Shown piece after piece: positions 26,737-35,961 of a stretch of DNA of 64,000 nt. This DNA is from Actinoallomurus iriomotensis (lineage in GTDB: Bacteria; Actinomycetota; Actinomycetes; Streptosporangiales; Streptosporangiaceae), in assembly GCF_030269445.1 (NCBI RefSeq), contig NZ_BSTJ01000003.1:186001-250000 (forward strand), written 5' to 3'. The translations under genes were made by a program, and so were the position numbers. Within the stretch, counting starts at the first letter, position 1. Each line of letters starts with the position of its first letter. Below the pieces are notes generated by a model that had not been told where the DNA came from, ran no database searches, and saw nothing but the letters and a program-made list of their open reading frames with translations.

Positions 26737-27375
26737 ATGGCCAGAGAGGACAAGCTCGCCTTCCGCTTCGACTGCGGCGCCACCTGGCTGAACCTGCTCG
26801 CCACCACGGGTCGCAGGTTCAGCGCGCAGCCGGTCGAACGGCTCCCCACTCCCGACCGGCTCGCCGAGTGGCTGGAGCACTGCGAGCTGTCCCCGGTCCG
26901 GCGGCCCGACCAGGGCGACCTGGACCGGGTCCGGGAACTGCGGGAGACCCTGCGCACGCTGGCGCTGGCCACCGTCGACCGGGTGCCGCCGCCCGCGGAC
27001 GCCGTCGCGGACCTGGCCGCGTTCCTCGCCGAGCATGACGATCCGGTCCGGCTGACCACGGATGACCGGTTGCGCCGCGAACCCCCGGCGACGGCGGCGC
27101 AGGCCCTCGCCCGGATCGCCCGTCAGGCGGTGGACCAGCTCACCGGCGCGGACCGGCTGGCGCTGAAGAGCTGCCCGGAACACGACTGCCGGGGCGTCTT
27201 CCTCGATCCGCCGGGACGCCGGCGCTGGTGCCCGTCACCGGCGTGCGCGAGCCGGGGCCGGGTCCGTGCGCTCCGCGCCCGCCGCGCCGCCGGCGGCACC
27301 CCGGCCCGCCCCGGCTCGAAGACCACCACAGACGTCACCGCCGAGCACGACCCGCCGGCCGGCCGCCGTCACTGA
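26737..27375 (+). CDS. ABATE/CGNR-type zinc-finger regulator
   Basis: 212 residues. The N-terminal ABATE-like domain begins with FRFDCGATWLNLLAT, and the C-terminal zinc finger reads SCPEHDCRGVFLD, then RRRWCPSPACASRGRVRALR. The four Cys of the finger are present but the name-giving CGNR is CASR, so the motif is degenerate. These proteins are thought to be DNA-binding regulators. It starts 9 bases after the second palindrome and so is probably autoregulated and controls the divergent CMD/PTE operon. The C-terminal tail is low-complexity. Confidence 0.85.
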   Translation: MAREDKLAFRFDCGATWLNLLATTGRRFSAQPVERLPTPDRLAEWLEHCELSPVRRPDQGDLDRVRELRETLRTLALATVDRVPPPADAVADLAAFLAEHDDPVRLTTDDRLRREPPATAAQALARIARQAVDQLTGADRLALKSCPEHDCRGVFLDPPGRRRWCPSPACASRGRVRALRARRAAGGTPARPGSKTTTDVTAEHDPPAGRRH

Positions 27376-27412
27376 CCCGGCGGCCGCCGAACCGCTCGGC
27401 CGGTATTCGTGA

Positions 27413-29056
27413 TCAGGCGAATTTCCTGGCTTCCAGATCCTTCAGACCCAGTTCCTCGATCGACGTCTCGCGCATCTTGTATTTCTGGATCTTTCCGGTG
27501 ACCGTCATCGGGAAGTCGTCGGCGAAGCGGACGTACCGGGGGATCTTGTGGTGGGCCAGCTTTCCCCGGCAGAAGTCCCGTACGTCCTCCGCGGTCAGCG
27601 TCGAGCCCGGCCGTTTCTTCACCCAGGCGCACAGCTCCTCGCCGTACTTGACGTCCGGAACGCCGATGACCTGGACGTCCTCGATGTCCGGATGGCCGTA
27701 CAGGAACTCCTCGATCTCGCGCGGGTACAGGTTCTCCCCGCCGCGGATCACCATGTCCTTGATCCGGCCGACGATGTTGACGTAGCCGGCCTCGTCCATG
27801 GTCGCGAGGTCGCCGGTGTGCATCCAGCGGGCGGCGTCGATGACCTCGGCGGTCCGCTCGGGGTCCGCCCAGTACCCCAGCATCACGGAGTACCCGCGGG
27901 TGCACAGCTCTCCCGGTGCCCCGCGCGGCACGGTCAGGCCCGTCGCCGGGTCGACGATCTTCACCTCGATGTGCGGGTGCACGCGGCCGACGGTGGAGAC
28001 CCGGCGCTCCAGCTCCTCGTCGTACCGGGTCTGGGCGGAGACCGGTGACGTCTCGGTCATGCCGTAGCAGATCGTCACCTCCCGCATGTGCATCTCGGCG
28101 ACGACGCGCCTCATCACCTCCACCGGGCAGGGAGAGCCCGCCATGATGCCGGTGCGCAGCGACGTGAGGTCGTAGGAGGAGAACTCCGGCAGCGCCAGCT
28201 CGGCGATGAACATCGTCGGCACCCCGTACAGCGAGGTGCAGCGCTCGGCCTGCACGGCGTCGAGCGTCGCCTTCGGGTCGAAGACCGGCGCCGGGATGAC
28301 GATGCACGCGCCGTGCGTGGTGATCGCCAGGTTGCCGAGGACCATGCCGAAGCAGTGGTAGAAGGGCACCGGCACGCAGACCCGGTCGATCTCCGTGTAG
28401 CGGCACAGCTCGCCGATGAAGAAGCCGTTGTTGAGGATGTTGTGGTGCGACAGCGTCGCGCCCTTGGGGAAGCCCGTGGTGCCCGAGGTGTACTGAATGT
28501 TGATGGGATCGTCGGGCGACAGGCCCGCCATCCGGGCGTCGAGCCGCTCGGGGTCCAGCGCGGCGCCCGCGGTCGGCAGCGCCTCCCACTCCTCGGTGCC
28601 GAGGTAGATCACCCGCTCCAGCGACGGCAGGCCGGAACGCACCTCCTCGACCATCCCCCGATAGTCGCTCGTCTTGTACGAAACGGCGCTGACCAGCAGC
28701 TTCACGCCCGACTGCCGGAGCGCGTAGGTCAGCTCGTGCGTGCGGTACGCCGGGTTGACGTTGACCAGGATGGCGCCGATCTCCGCGGTGGCGTACTGCA
28801 GCAGCACCCACTCCGGATTGTTCGGCGACCAGATGCCGACGCGGTCTCCCTTCTCGATCCCGGCGGCGATCAGGCCGCGGGCGAGGGTGGCGACCTCCTC
28901 GTCGAACTCCTCGTACGTCCAGCGCCGGCCGCTCGGCACGTCGACGAGCGCCTCGCGGTGGGGAATGACGGACGCGACGCGCCGTAGGTTCTGCCCGATG
29001 GTCTCTCCGAGCAGTGGAAGGTCGGAGGTTCCGTGGCTGTATGAGGGACGGGACAT
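27413..29056 (-). CDS. Acyl-CoA synthetase (AMP-forming, FadD-like)
   Basis: 547 residues of the ANL superfamily. Motif A3 is [11 protein letters not shown], the A5 motif YGMTETSP, A7 [16 protein letters not shown]8 [16 protein letters not shown] and the catalytic Lys is in [11 protein letters not shown] (A10). It activates a fatty or aromatic acid to acyl-CoA via acyl-AMP. GAGGAGGT lies 7 bases before the ATG. The divergent TetR gene 116 bases away is the likely regulator, as for many fatty-acid degradation genes. Confidence 0.93.
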   Translation of the reverse strand: MSRPSYSHGTSDLPLLGETIGQNLRRVASVIPHREALVDVPSGRRWTYEEFDEEVATLARGLIAAGIEKGDRVGIWSPNNPEWVLLQYATAEIGAILVNVNPAYRTHELTYALRQSGVKLLVSAVSYKTSDYRGMVEEVRSGLPSLERVIYLGTEEWEALPTAGAALDPERLDARMAGLSPDDPINIQYTSGTTGFPKGATLSHHNILNNGFFIGELCRYTEIDRVCVPVPFYHCFGMVLGNLAITTHGACIVIPAPVFDPKATLDAVQAERCTSLYGVPTMFIAELALPEFSSYDLTSLRTGIMAGSPCPVEVMRRVVAEMHMREVTICYGMTETSPVSAQTRYDEELERRVSTVGRVHPHIEVKIVDPATGLTVPRGAPGELCTRGYSVMLGYWADPERTAEVIDAARWMHTGDLATMDEAGYVNIVGRIKDMVIRGGENLYPREIEEFLYGHPDIEDVQVIGVPDVKYGEELCAWVKKRPGSTLTAEDVRDFCRGKLAHHKIPRYVRFADDFPMTVTGKIQKYKMRETSIEELGLKDLEARKFA

Positions 29057-29172
29057 GGACCCACCTCCTCGTGTATTTCACCGCATCTGCCCGCTTGCCA
29101 CCAGAGCGTCGTACGGCTTCTCCGATGTCAGTGAGCGCTTTCATGGCCTACGCTTTTCGGGGAGGAGCACAC

Positions 29173-29787
29173 ATGCAGAGATCCACGCGCGAGCGGATCG
29201 TTTCCGAGGCGCTCCGGCTGTTCGCCGAACGCGGTTACGCCGCGACGTCCGTGGCCGAGATCGAGGCGGCGTCGGGCCTGTCCCCGGGCGCCGGTGGTCT
29301 CTACCGCCACTTCCGCTCCAAGGAGGAGGTCCTCGCGGCGGCGGTGCGCGAGCACATCACTCGCACCTCCAAGCAGGTCTCCGCGACCTTCCAGCACGCC
29401 GACGACGTACGGGCCCGGCCGCTGATCGACCGGCTGCGGCTGGCCGCGACCCTCGGCATGGGCAAGATGCGCGAGGAGGCCGACCTCATCCGGGTGCTCT
29501 TCCGCGACCTCGACAAGTTCCCCAACCTCATCGCCGAGATGAGGGAGGGCATCGTCAACCCGCTCTACGACATGATCGGCAAGTGGCTGGCCGGCCAGCC
29601 GGAGATGGCCGGCGTCGAGGCCGACTGGGACGCGATCGGCCTGGCCCTCGGCGGCTCCATCGTCAACTACTGGCTCGCCAGCGACGCCCTGCACGAACCT
29701 CCCCAGCGCGTCGACGAAGAACGCTTCATCAACGGCTGGGCCACCCTCGCCCTCGGCCTCGCCGGCCAGCCCGCCCAGGCCGTCTGA
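29173..29787 (+). CDS. TetR-family regulator
   Basis: 204 residues from the ATG at 29173, which has GGGGAGGAG 6 bases before it. The helix-turn-helix is TSVAEIEAASGLSPGAGGLYRHF, followed by RSKEEVLAAAV. The C-terminal domain begins with RVLFRDLDKFPNLIAEM. It is divergent from the acyl-CoA synthetase gene and probably controls it in response to an acyl-CoA. A TGAGCGCTTTCA element in the gap is a possible half-symmetric site. Confidence 0.9.
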   Translation: MQRSTRERIVSEALRLFAERGYAATSVAEIEAASGLSPGAGGLYRHFRSKEEVLAAAVREHITRTSKQVSATFQHADDVRARPLIDRLRLAATLGMGKMREEADLIRVLFRDLDKFPNLIAEMREGIVNPLYDMIGKWLAGQPEMAGVEADWDAIGLALGGSIVNYWLASDALHEPPQRVDEERFINGWATLALGLAGQPAQAV

Positions 29788-29848
29788 CCGCCGCGCGAGA
29801 AACGACGCTACGGCTCGCGTGGGTCCGGACCCGGATTACCGTTGTGGG

Positions 29849-32185
29849 GTGAGCACGGAGACCTACGCGGACTGGCTGCGGGCGCGCGACGACGACGAGT
29901 TGCGCGCGCTGTTCGCGTGCCGTCCCGAGCTGATCACTCCGGTGCCCTCGGACATCACGGCGCTGTCCTCCCGCGCCTCGGCCCCTTCCGCCCTGTCCCG
30001 TGCCCTCGACCGCCTCGACCGGCTGGCGCTGAGCGTGTTCGAGGCGCTGCTCGTGCTGCCCTCCCCCACGACCTACGAGGACCTGGCCGCCGCCGTCGGC
30101 GCGGACGTGCGCGGCGCGCTCGGCCGATTGCGTTCGCTCGCCCTCGTGTGGGGCGACGACGACGAGCTGCGGGTCGCGCCCGGCGCCCGTGGCGCGGTGC
30201 CGCACCCGGCCGGCCTCGGCCCGCCCGCCAAAGAGGCCTTCGCGTCCTACCCGTCCGACCGCATGACCGCGCTGCTGGACGACCTCGGCCTCGGCTCGGT
30301 GCAGGCGATCTGCGAGCGGATCGGCCCCCTGGTCGCGGACGCCGGCCCCGAGGCGCGCGCCGCGCTCGACCGGCTCGCCTGGGGGCCGCCGATCGGCAAG
30401 GTCGAGGGTGCCCGCCGCCCCGTCACGCTCGCCAGCGCGAACTCCCCGATCGAGCGGCTTCTCGCCCGCGGGCTGCTCGCCGCCACCGACGACCGTACGG
30501 TGACGCTCCCCCGCGAGGTGGGCCTCTTCCTCCGTGGCGGCCGGGTCTTCCGCGACCTGGAGACCGCCCCGCCGCCGCTCGGCGGCACCGTGCGCGAGCG
30601 GAAGCTGGTGGACAGCACCGCGGGCGGCCAGGCCTTCACCACCGTCCGCACCATCGAGGACCTGCTCGAACGCTGGGGCGTCGACCCGCCGGGCGTGCTG
30701 CGCAGCGGCGGGCTCGGCATCCGCGACCTGCGGGCCACGGCCACGCACCTGGACCTGCCCGAGTGGACGACGGCGCTGCTGGTCGAGGTCGCGTACGCCG
30801 CCGGCCTGCTGGCGCGCAGCGGCGACTACGACGGTTCCGGCATGGGCAGCCGCGGCGGAGACGCCGTGTGGCTGCCCACCCCGGCGTACGACCTGTGGCG
30901 GCTGCACGACACCGAGCGCCGCTGGGTCACGGTCGCGGGCGCCTGGCTGCGCATGGACCGCGTTCCCGGCCTCGCGGGCGAGCGCGACGAACGCGACCGC
31001 CTGATCAACGCGCTGTCCGACGAGGCGATCCGGGCCAGCGCGCCGCAGGTGCGGCGCGCGACGCTCGAGGCGCTCGCCGACGCCCCGGCCGGCACCGCGC
31101 CGGCCACCGAGGGCGTCTACGCCAACCTCGCCTGGCACCAGCCGCGCCGCGGCGGCGTGCTGCGCGAGCGGCTCGTCGGATGGACGCTCCGCGAGGCGGA
31201 GGCGCTGGGAGTGACGGGGTTCCGGGCACTGGCCCAGCACACGCGGGTGCTGCTCGCCGGCGGCGACGCCGAGGCGGCCCTGCGCGCGGTCCTGCCCACG
31301 CCCGTCGACCACGTGATGATCCAGGCCGACCTGACCGCCGTCGCCCCCGGGCCGCTGGTGGCCGACCTCGCCCGTGAGCTGGCGCTCGCCGCCGACGTCG
31401 AGTCGACCGGCGGAGCCACCGTCTACCGCTTCACGCCCGAGTCCGTACGCCGCGCGCTCGACGCCGGGCGCGGCGCTTCGGAGCTGATCGAGCTGCTCAC
31501 GCGGCACTCGACGACCGCCCTGCCGCAGCCGCTGAGCTACCTGATCGAGGACGTCGCCCGCCGGCACGGGCGGCTGCGCGTCGGCATCGCGTCGGCCTAC
31601 GTCCGCAGCGACGACCCTGCCGTACTGGAGGAGATCATGGCCGACCGGCGCGCCGAACAGCTGCGGCTGCACCGGCTCGCCCCGACCGTGCTCGCCTCCC
31701 GCGTTCCCCGCTCCGAGCTCCTCGACGGGCTCCGCGTCCTCGGGTACGCCCCGGTGGCCGAGTCGCCCGAGGGCTCCGTCGTGATCACCCGGCTCGACTC
31801 CCAGCGCGCCGACACCGCCGGGCACGGCGCGTACGAACCGGCGCACCAGTCCGTCTTCGGCTCCGGTCCCGACGGCTCGGTGATCACCGCGGCGGTACGC
31901 GCGCTGCGGGCGGGCGACGAGGCCGCCCGCGTCGCGGCCCCGAACGGCTCGCCGCCCCGCTCACCGGCGGCGGCGATGGTCCAGCGCCTGCGCGAGGCGA
32001 CCGACCGCGGCGGGCGCGTGTGGATCGGCTACCTCGACCAGCAGGGCCAGGCGTCCAGCCGCATCATCGAACCCGCGCGCATCGAGGGCGGCTTCCTCAC
32101 CGCGTACGACGCGACCCGCGCCGCCGTGCACCGGTTCGCGCTCCACCGCATCACCGGAGTCGCCGACGTGGACGGCGCCGGCTGA
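29849..32185 (+). CDS. Helicase_C_3/XPB-like helicase-associated domain protein
   Basis: 778 residues from the GTG at 29849, which appears leaderless. The N-terminus (YADWLRARDDDELRALFACRPELI) and the C-terminal part (RVWIGYLDQQGQASSRIIEP, FALHRITGVADVD) match the actinobacterial helicase_C_3 family. A WYL-like region near the end (IGYLDQQGQ) is often fused in this family. No Walker motifs are present, so it cannot be an ATPase itself. It is commonly encoded beside the XPB-type helicase, as here, and they may work together in DNA repair. Confidence 0.83.
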   Translation: MSTETYADWLRARDDDELRALFACRPELITPVPSDITALSSRASAPSALSRALDRLDRLALSVFEALLVLPSPTTYEDLAAAVGADVRGALGRLRSLALVWGDDDELRVAPGARGAVPHPAGLGPPAKEAFASYPSDRMTALLDDLGLGSVQAICERIGPLVADAGPEARAALDRLAWGPPIGKVEGARRPVTLASANSPIERLLARGLLAATDDRTVTLPREVGLFLRGGRVFRDLETAPPPLGGTVRERKLVDSTAGGQAFTTVRTIEDLLERWGVDPPGVLRSGGLGIRDLRATATHLDLPEWTTALLVEVAYAAGLLARSGDYDGSGMGSRGGDAVWLPTPAYDLWRLHDTERRWVTVAGAWLRMDRVPGLAGERDERDRLINALSDEAIRASAPQVRRATLEALADAPAGTAPATEGVYANLAWHQPRRGGVLRERLVGWTLREAEALGVTGFRALAQHTRVLLAGGDAEAALRAVLPTPVDHVMIQADLTAVAPGPLVADLARELALAADVESTGGATVYRFTPESVRRALDAGRGASELIELLTRHSTTALPQPLSYLIEDVARRHGRLRVGIASAYVRSDDPAVLEEIMADRRAEQLRLHRLAPTVLASRVPRSELLDGLRVLGYAPVAESPEGSVVITRLDSQRADTAGHGAYEPAHQSVFGSGPDGSVITAAVRALRAGDEAARVAAPNGSPPRSPAAAMVQRLREATDRGGRVWIGYLDQQGQASSRIIEPARIEGGFLTAYDATRAAVHRFALHRITGVADVDGAG

Positions 32186-32193
32186 CCGCTCCG

Positions 32194-32213
32194 GAGAACC
32201 GGACACGGTTCTC
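32194..32213 (+). terminator. Hairpin after the helicase-associated gene
   Basis: GAGAACCG and CGGTTCTC (8 base pairs, loop GACA) begin 8 bases after the stop at 32185. No U-run follows. It is likely to end the upstream message before the DUF4190 promoter. Confidence 0.55.
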
Positions 32214-32262
32214 GTGCGTCCTACCGATGGGCTGATATGGGCCGATATCCAGGAGAGTCACC

Positions 32263-32718
32263 ATGACGTGGCAGGACCCCCAGGGGCAGCCGGACTGGCG
32301 CGACGCGTACGGGCAGAACGCGTACGGCCAGCAGGGCTACGGACAGGACCCGTACGGTCAGCAGCCCTACGGACAGGATCCGTACGGCAACGGCTGGTAC
32401 GGCCAGGCCCAGTACGACCCGCACGGATACGGTCCCTACGGTCCGGGCACCGCTCAGCGGAGCAACGGCTCGGCCGTCGCCGCGCTGGTGGTCAGCATCA
32501 TCGAGGGCTTCCTCTGCTGCGGCGGCGTGCTGTGGATCCCCGCCGTGATCATGGCGGCGATCGCGATGAGCAAGAAGGACTCCGACCCGGCGGCCGCCCG
32601 CAAGCTGACCATCGCCGCCTGGGTCTGCTGCGCGGTCAACGTCCTCCTGTGCATCGGGCTCCTCATCGCCCTCTTCGCGATCGGGGAGTTCTCCGATAAC
32701 TCCACCACCACTCCCTGA
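32263..32718 (+). CDS. DUF4190 membrane protein with Tyr/Gly-rich repeats
   Basis: 151 residues. The N-terminal half is made of repeated YGQ(D/Q)PYG-like units rich in Tyr, Gly and Gln, then two membrane helices (VAALVVSIIEGFLCCGGVLWIPAVI and WVCCAVNVLLCIGLLIALFAI) separated by a short basic loop AMSKKDSDPAAARK, the DUF4190 core. AGGAGAG is 6 bases before the ATG. The repeat region is probably disordered and cytoplasmic or periplasmic. Function unknown; the neighbourhood of two helicase-family genes does not explain it. Confidence 0.82.
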   Translation: MTWQDPQGQPDWRDAYGQNAYGQQGYGQDPYGQQPYGQDPYGNGWYGQAQYDPHGYGPYGPGTAQRSNGSAVAALVVSIIEGFLCCGGVLWIPAVIMAAIAMSKKDSDPAAARKLTIAAWVCCAVNVLLCIGLLIALFAIGEFSDNSTTTP

Positions 32719-32792
32719 CGAATCCGCGCGGGAAGCAGCGAGGGGGCTCCGGCTGTTGGAGACTGTGACCCCTGGCTCCCGAAAGGCATCCC

Positions 32793-34445
32793 GTGACCGA
32801 CGGCCCGCTCATCGTCCAGTCCGACAAGACACTGCTGCTCGAGGTCGACCACGACGCGGCGGCCGAGTGCCGTAAGGCGATCGCCCCGTTCGCCGAGCTC
32901 GAACGCGCGCCCGAGCACGTCCACACCTACCGGATCACGCCGCTGGCGCTGTGGAACGCTCGTGCCGCCGGACACGACGCCGAGCAGGTGATCGACGCGC
33001 TGATCAGCTTCGCGCGCTACCCGGTCCCGCACGCCCTTCTCGTGGACATCGCCGACACGATGGGCCGGTACGGCCGGCTGCGGCTGGAGAAGCACCCGAC
33101 GTACGGGCTGGTCCTCTCCTCCTCCGACCGGGCGGTGCTGGAGGAGGTGCTCCGCGCCAAGAAGCTCCAGGCGATGTTCGGCCCGCGCGTGGACGACGAC
33201 AGCGTGGCGGTGCACCCGAGCGAGCGCGGCACGCTCAAGCAGGCGCTGTTGAAGCTCGGCTGGCCGGCCGAGGACCTCGCCGGCTACGTCGACGGCGAGG
33301 CGCACCCGATCTCCCTGGTCGAGGACGGCTGGGGCCTGCGCGGCTACCAGCGCGAGGCGGCCGACTCGTTCTGGCACGGCGGCTCGGGAGTGGTCGTCCT
33401 GCCCTGTGGCGCCGGCAAGACGATCGTCGGCGCGGCCGCGATGGCGCACGCGTCGGCGACCACGCTGATCCTCGTCACCAACACCGTCTCGGCGCACCAG
33501 TGGAAGCAGGAGCTGCTGCGCCGCACCTCGCTGACCGAGGAGGAGATCGGCGAGTACACCGGCACCAAGAAGCAGATCCGGCCCGTCACCATCGCGACGT
33601 ACCAGGTCATGACGACCCGGCGGAAGGGCGTCTACACGCACCTGGAGCTGTTCGACGCCCGCGACTGGGGCCTGGTCCTGTACGACGAGGTCCACCTGCT
33701 GCCGGCACCGATCTTCCGGATGACCGCCGACCTGCAGACCCGCCGCCGGCTGGGCCTGACCGCCACGCTCGTGCGCGAGGACGGCCGCGAGGGCGATGTG
33801 TTCTCCCTCATCGGCCCCAAGCGGTACGACGCTCCGTGGAAGGAGATGGAGGCGCAGGGCTGGATCGCCCCGGCGGACTGCGTCGAGGTGCGCGTGACCC
33901 TGACCGAGTCCGAGCGGCTCGCGTACGCCACGGCCGAACAGGAGGACCGCTACCGCTTCTGCGCGACGACGCCGACCAAGTCGTCGGTCGTGCAGGCCCT
34001 GGTCGACCGCCACCGGGGCGAGCAGACCCTGGTCATCGGCCAGTACATCGACCAGCTCGACGAGCTCGGCGAACGCCTGGACGCCCCGGTGATCAAGGGC
34101 GAGACGAAGATCAAGGAGCGCGAGCGGCTGTTCGACGCCTTCCGGTCCGGCGAGATCTCGGTGCTGATCGTCTCGAAGGTGGCCAACTTCTCCATCGACC
34201 TGCCCGAGGCGGCCGTCGCCGTCCAGGTGTCGGGGACGTTCGGGTCACGCCAGGAGGAGGCCCAGCGCCTCGGCCGGGTGCTGCGCCCGAAGTCGTCCGG
34301 CAAGGGCGCGCGCTTCTACTCCGTGGTCGCCCGCGACACCCTCGACCAGGACTACGCCGCCCACCGGCAGCGCTTCCTCGCCGAGCAGGGCTACGCCTAC
34401 CGCATCGTCGACGCCGACGCCGTCCTCGCCGACGAGGAGATCTGA
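32793..34445 (+). CDS. XPB-type DNA repair helicase
   Basis: 550-residue superfamily 2 helicase resembling archaeal and bacterial XPB. Walker A is PCGAGKT at 204-210 (Lys209), the DEVH box at 298-301, and the XPB-specific RED motif (Arg328-Glu329-Asp330) is in VREDGRE. Later motifs are SKVANFSIDLPEA and QRLGRVLRPK. It would unwind 3'-5' at damage sites. The start is GTG with GAAAGG 7 bases before. It follows the DUF4190 gene, and convergent sigma-module genes follow it. Confidence 0.95.
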   Translation: MTDGPLIVQSDKTLLLEVDHDAAAECRKAIAPFAELERAPEHVHTYRITPLALWNARAAGHDAEQVIDALISFARYPVPHALLVDIADTMGRYGRLRLEKHPTYGLVLSSSDRAVLEEVLRAKKLQAMFGPRVDDDSVAVHPSERGTLKQALLKLGWPAEDLAGYVDGEAHPISLVEDGWGLRGYQREAADSFWHGGSGVVVLPCGAGKTIVGAAAMAHASATTLILVTNTVSAHQWKQELLRRTSLTEEEIGEYTGTKKQIRPVTIATYQVMTTRRKGVYTHLELFDARDWGLVLYDEVHLLPAPIFRMTADLQTRRRLGLTATLVREDGREGDVFSLIGPKRYDAPWKEMEAQGWIAPADCVEVRVTLTESERLAYATAEQEDRYRFCATTPTKSSVVQALVDRHRGEQTLVIGQYIDQLDELGERLDAPVIKGETKIKERERLFDAFRSGEISVLIVSKVANFSIDLPEAAVAVQVSGTFGSRQEEAQRLGRVLRPKSSGKGARFYSVVARDTLDQDYAAHRQRFLAEQGYAYRIVDADAVLADEEI

Positions 34446-34465
34446 CTCCGCGGTGCGCGCCCGGC

Positions 34466-34894
34466 TCAGCGCGGGGACGCCGACGGTACGGGCGGCATCG
34501 CCGAGCGTGGCGGTGACGGGCTCACCGACCGCGGGGTCGGCCGCGGGGTCGGTGTCCGATCCGCCGGGCTGCGCGCCTGCGGCGGCCGCACGCCGGTCGG
34601 CGTCGGCCGTGGCGTGACCGGCACGCCGCCGCTCGGCGACGCCGGCGGAGCCGACCTGACCGGTGAGACCGGCGGCGGCACCGATGCCGGACGCCGGTCC
34701 GGCCACAGCAGCCACCCCGTCAGCACGGCCAGCGCCACCGCCGCCGCGGCCACGAGCGGTCCCCACCGGGCCGGGAACGCCCACCCCGTACGCGCGGCGC
34801 CGCGACAGCGGTCGATCAGCCCGGCGTCCGGTTCGATGTCCTCGGCGGCGCGCCGATAGTGCTCGGTGAGCAGGTCCTCGAGGTCGTCACGCAT
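34466..34894 (-). CDS. Putative anti-sigma-like single-pass membrane protein
   Basis: 142 residues. A short N-terminal cytoplasmic segment (LEDLLTEHYRRAAEDIEPDAGLIDRCR without domain match), one helix (LVAAAAVALAVLTGWLLW) and a 70-residue exterior tail rich in Pro, Thr and Ser. Its ATG overlaps the stop of the SigE-type sigma gene by 8 bases. That position is typical of an anti-sigma factor or sensor, but no zinc-finger anti-sigma motif is present, so the role is inferred from context only. Confidence 0.68.
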   Translation of the reverse strand: MRDDLEDLLTEHYRRAAEDIEPDAGLIDRCRGAARTGWAFPARWGPLVAAAAVALAVLTGWLLWPDRRPASVPPPVSPVRSAPPASPSGGVPVTPRPTPTGVRPPQARSPADRTPTPRPTPRSVSPSPPRSAMPPVPSASPR

Positions 34895-35471
34895 GCCGCG
34901 AGCCCTCCTCCGCCAGTTCGCGCCTCAGCGCGAGCATCGCCCGTGCCGTGTGGCTCTTGACCGTTCCTCGTGAGACGCCGAGGGCTTCGGCGATCTCGTG
35001 TTCGTTCAGCCCGCACCAGTAGCGCAGCACCATCACGGCCCGCTGCTTGACGGGCAGCCGTACCAGGACGTCGTCCAGCGTCGTTCCCCCGTCGTCGTAC
35101 GCCCGCCGCGCGTCCGCGAGCCGGTCCACGTCCTCCGCGCCGCCCACCGGCACGTCGGACCGTCTCTTGCGGCGCTTGCGGTCGTCGATGGCGAGGTTGA
35201 CCAGCACGGTCCGCGCGTACGCCTCCGGCCGGCCGCCGCGCCGGACCCGCGTCCAGCGGCGGGCGACCCGCTCGTACGTCGTCTGCAGGAGGTCCTCGGC
35301 CAGATGGCGGTCGTAGACCAGGAAGACCGCGGTGCGCAGCAGCCGGCCCGCGGAGGCGGCCACGAACTCGTCGAAGGTGAGCTCGCCGCCGTCGCCTCCG
35401 CGGGCGTCGTCATCGTTCAGGCTCGACAGCGTGCCACCTAGCCCAGTCCGGGACGCGTCGGCACGGCGCAC
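34887..35471 (-). CDS. SigE-family RNA polymerase sigma factor
   Basis: 194 residues by the GTG at 35471. Region 2 is FDEFVAASAGRLLRTAVFL and YDRHLAEDLLQTTYERV; region 4 has RLPVKQRAVMVLRYWCGL and LNEHEIAEALGVSRGTVKSH. The domain proper starts near residue 32, and no ATG is available. The GTG overlaps the upstream gene by 34 bases and codons near it are unlike the rest; a CTG at 35429 after AGGTGG is equally plausible as the true start. It is the middle gene of a three-gene module with a Pro-rich protein before it and an anti-sigma-like protein after it. Confidence 0.86.
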   Translation of the reverse strand: MRRADASRTGLGGTLSSLNDDDARGGDGGELTFDEFVAASAGRLLRTAVFLVYDRHLAEDLLQTTYERVARRWTRVRRGGRPEAYARTVLVNLAIDDRKRRKRRSDVPVGGAEDVDRLADARRAYDDGGTTLDDVLVRLPVKQRAVMVLRYWCGLNEHEIAEALGVSRGTVKSHTARAMLALRRELAEEGSRHA

Positions 35472-35872
35472 GGGGTCGGCACCGGACGCGGCGTCGGGCG
35501 GGTGGCGCGGGTCGGCGTGGGCACCGGCGTGCACGGCCGGGGCTCCGGCGTACGGCTGGCAGGAGCGCTCGGCACGGGTGTGGGCGGGCGGCTGTCCGGA
35601 ATGCTCGGTACGGGAGTGGGCGGACGGCTACCGGGAGCGGTCGGCGTGGGAACGGGAGTGCGGATGTCGGAAGGCACGGGAGCCGGCGGGCGCGACTCGG
35701 TGCGCCGGGGCCTCGCCGCCGGCGCGTCGTCGGCCACCCGGGTGATCGACGGCCCGTGGTGGGCGCTCGCGGCGATGGCGGTGCCGCCCGCCCACACTCC
35801 CGCGATGACGGCGGCGGCCGCTCCGGCACTCACCAGCACTCTCGTCGCCCGGCGGCGTCTGCGGTCGGTCAT
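35438..35872 (-). CDS. Pro-rich exported or membrane-anchored protein
   Basis: 144 residues: a basic start (TDRRRRRATR), one hydrophobic helix (VLVSAGAAAAVIAGVWAGG) and a long exterior tail of repeated P(T/V)PVPS units (for example RTPVPTPTAP, RPPTPVPS). The helix is either a signal anchor or a signal peptide. GAGAGGGG lies about 10 bases before the ATG. It is first in the sigma module, so may be its sensor or a cell-wall spacer. No named family. Confidence 0.7.
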   Translation of the reverse strand: MTDRRRRRATRVLVSAGAAAAVIAGVWAGGTAIAASAHHGPSITRVADDAPAARPRRTESRPPAPVPSDIRTPVPTPTAPGSRPPTPVPSIPDSRPPTPVPSAPASRTPEPRPCTPVPTPTRATRPTPRPVPTPCAVPTRPGLG

Positions 35873-35961
35873 CAAAGGTCCCCTCTCGTTGTCCCTACAC
35901 CCCCATGAACCCCTTCCGCCCGCCGATCGGTTGTCATGGTCCTTCGGATTTCCGCCGGAAA

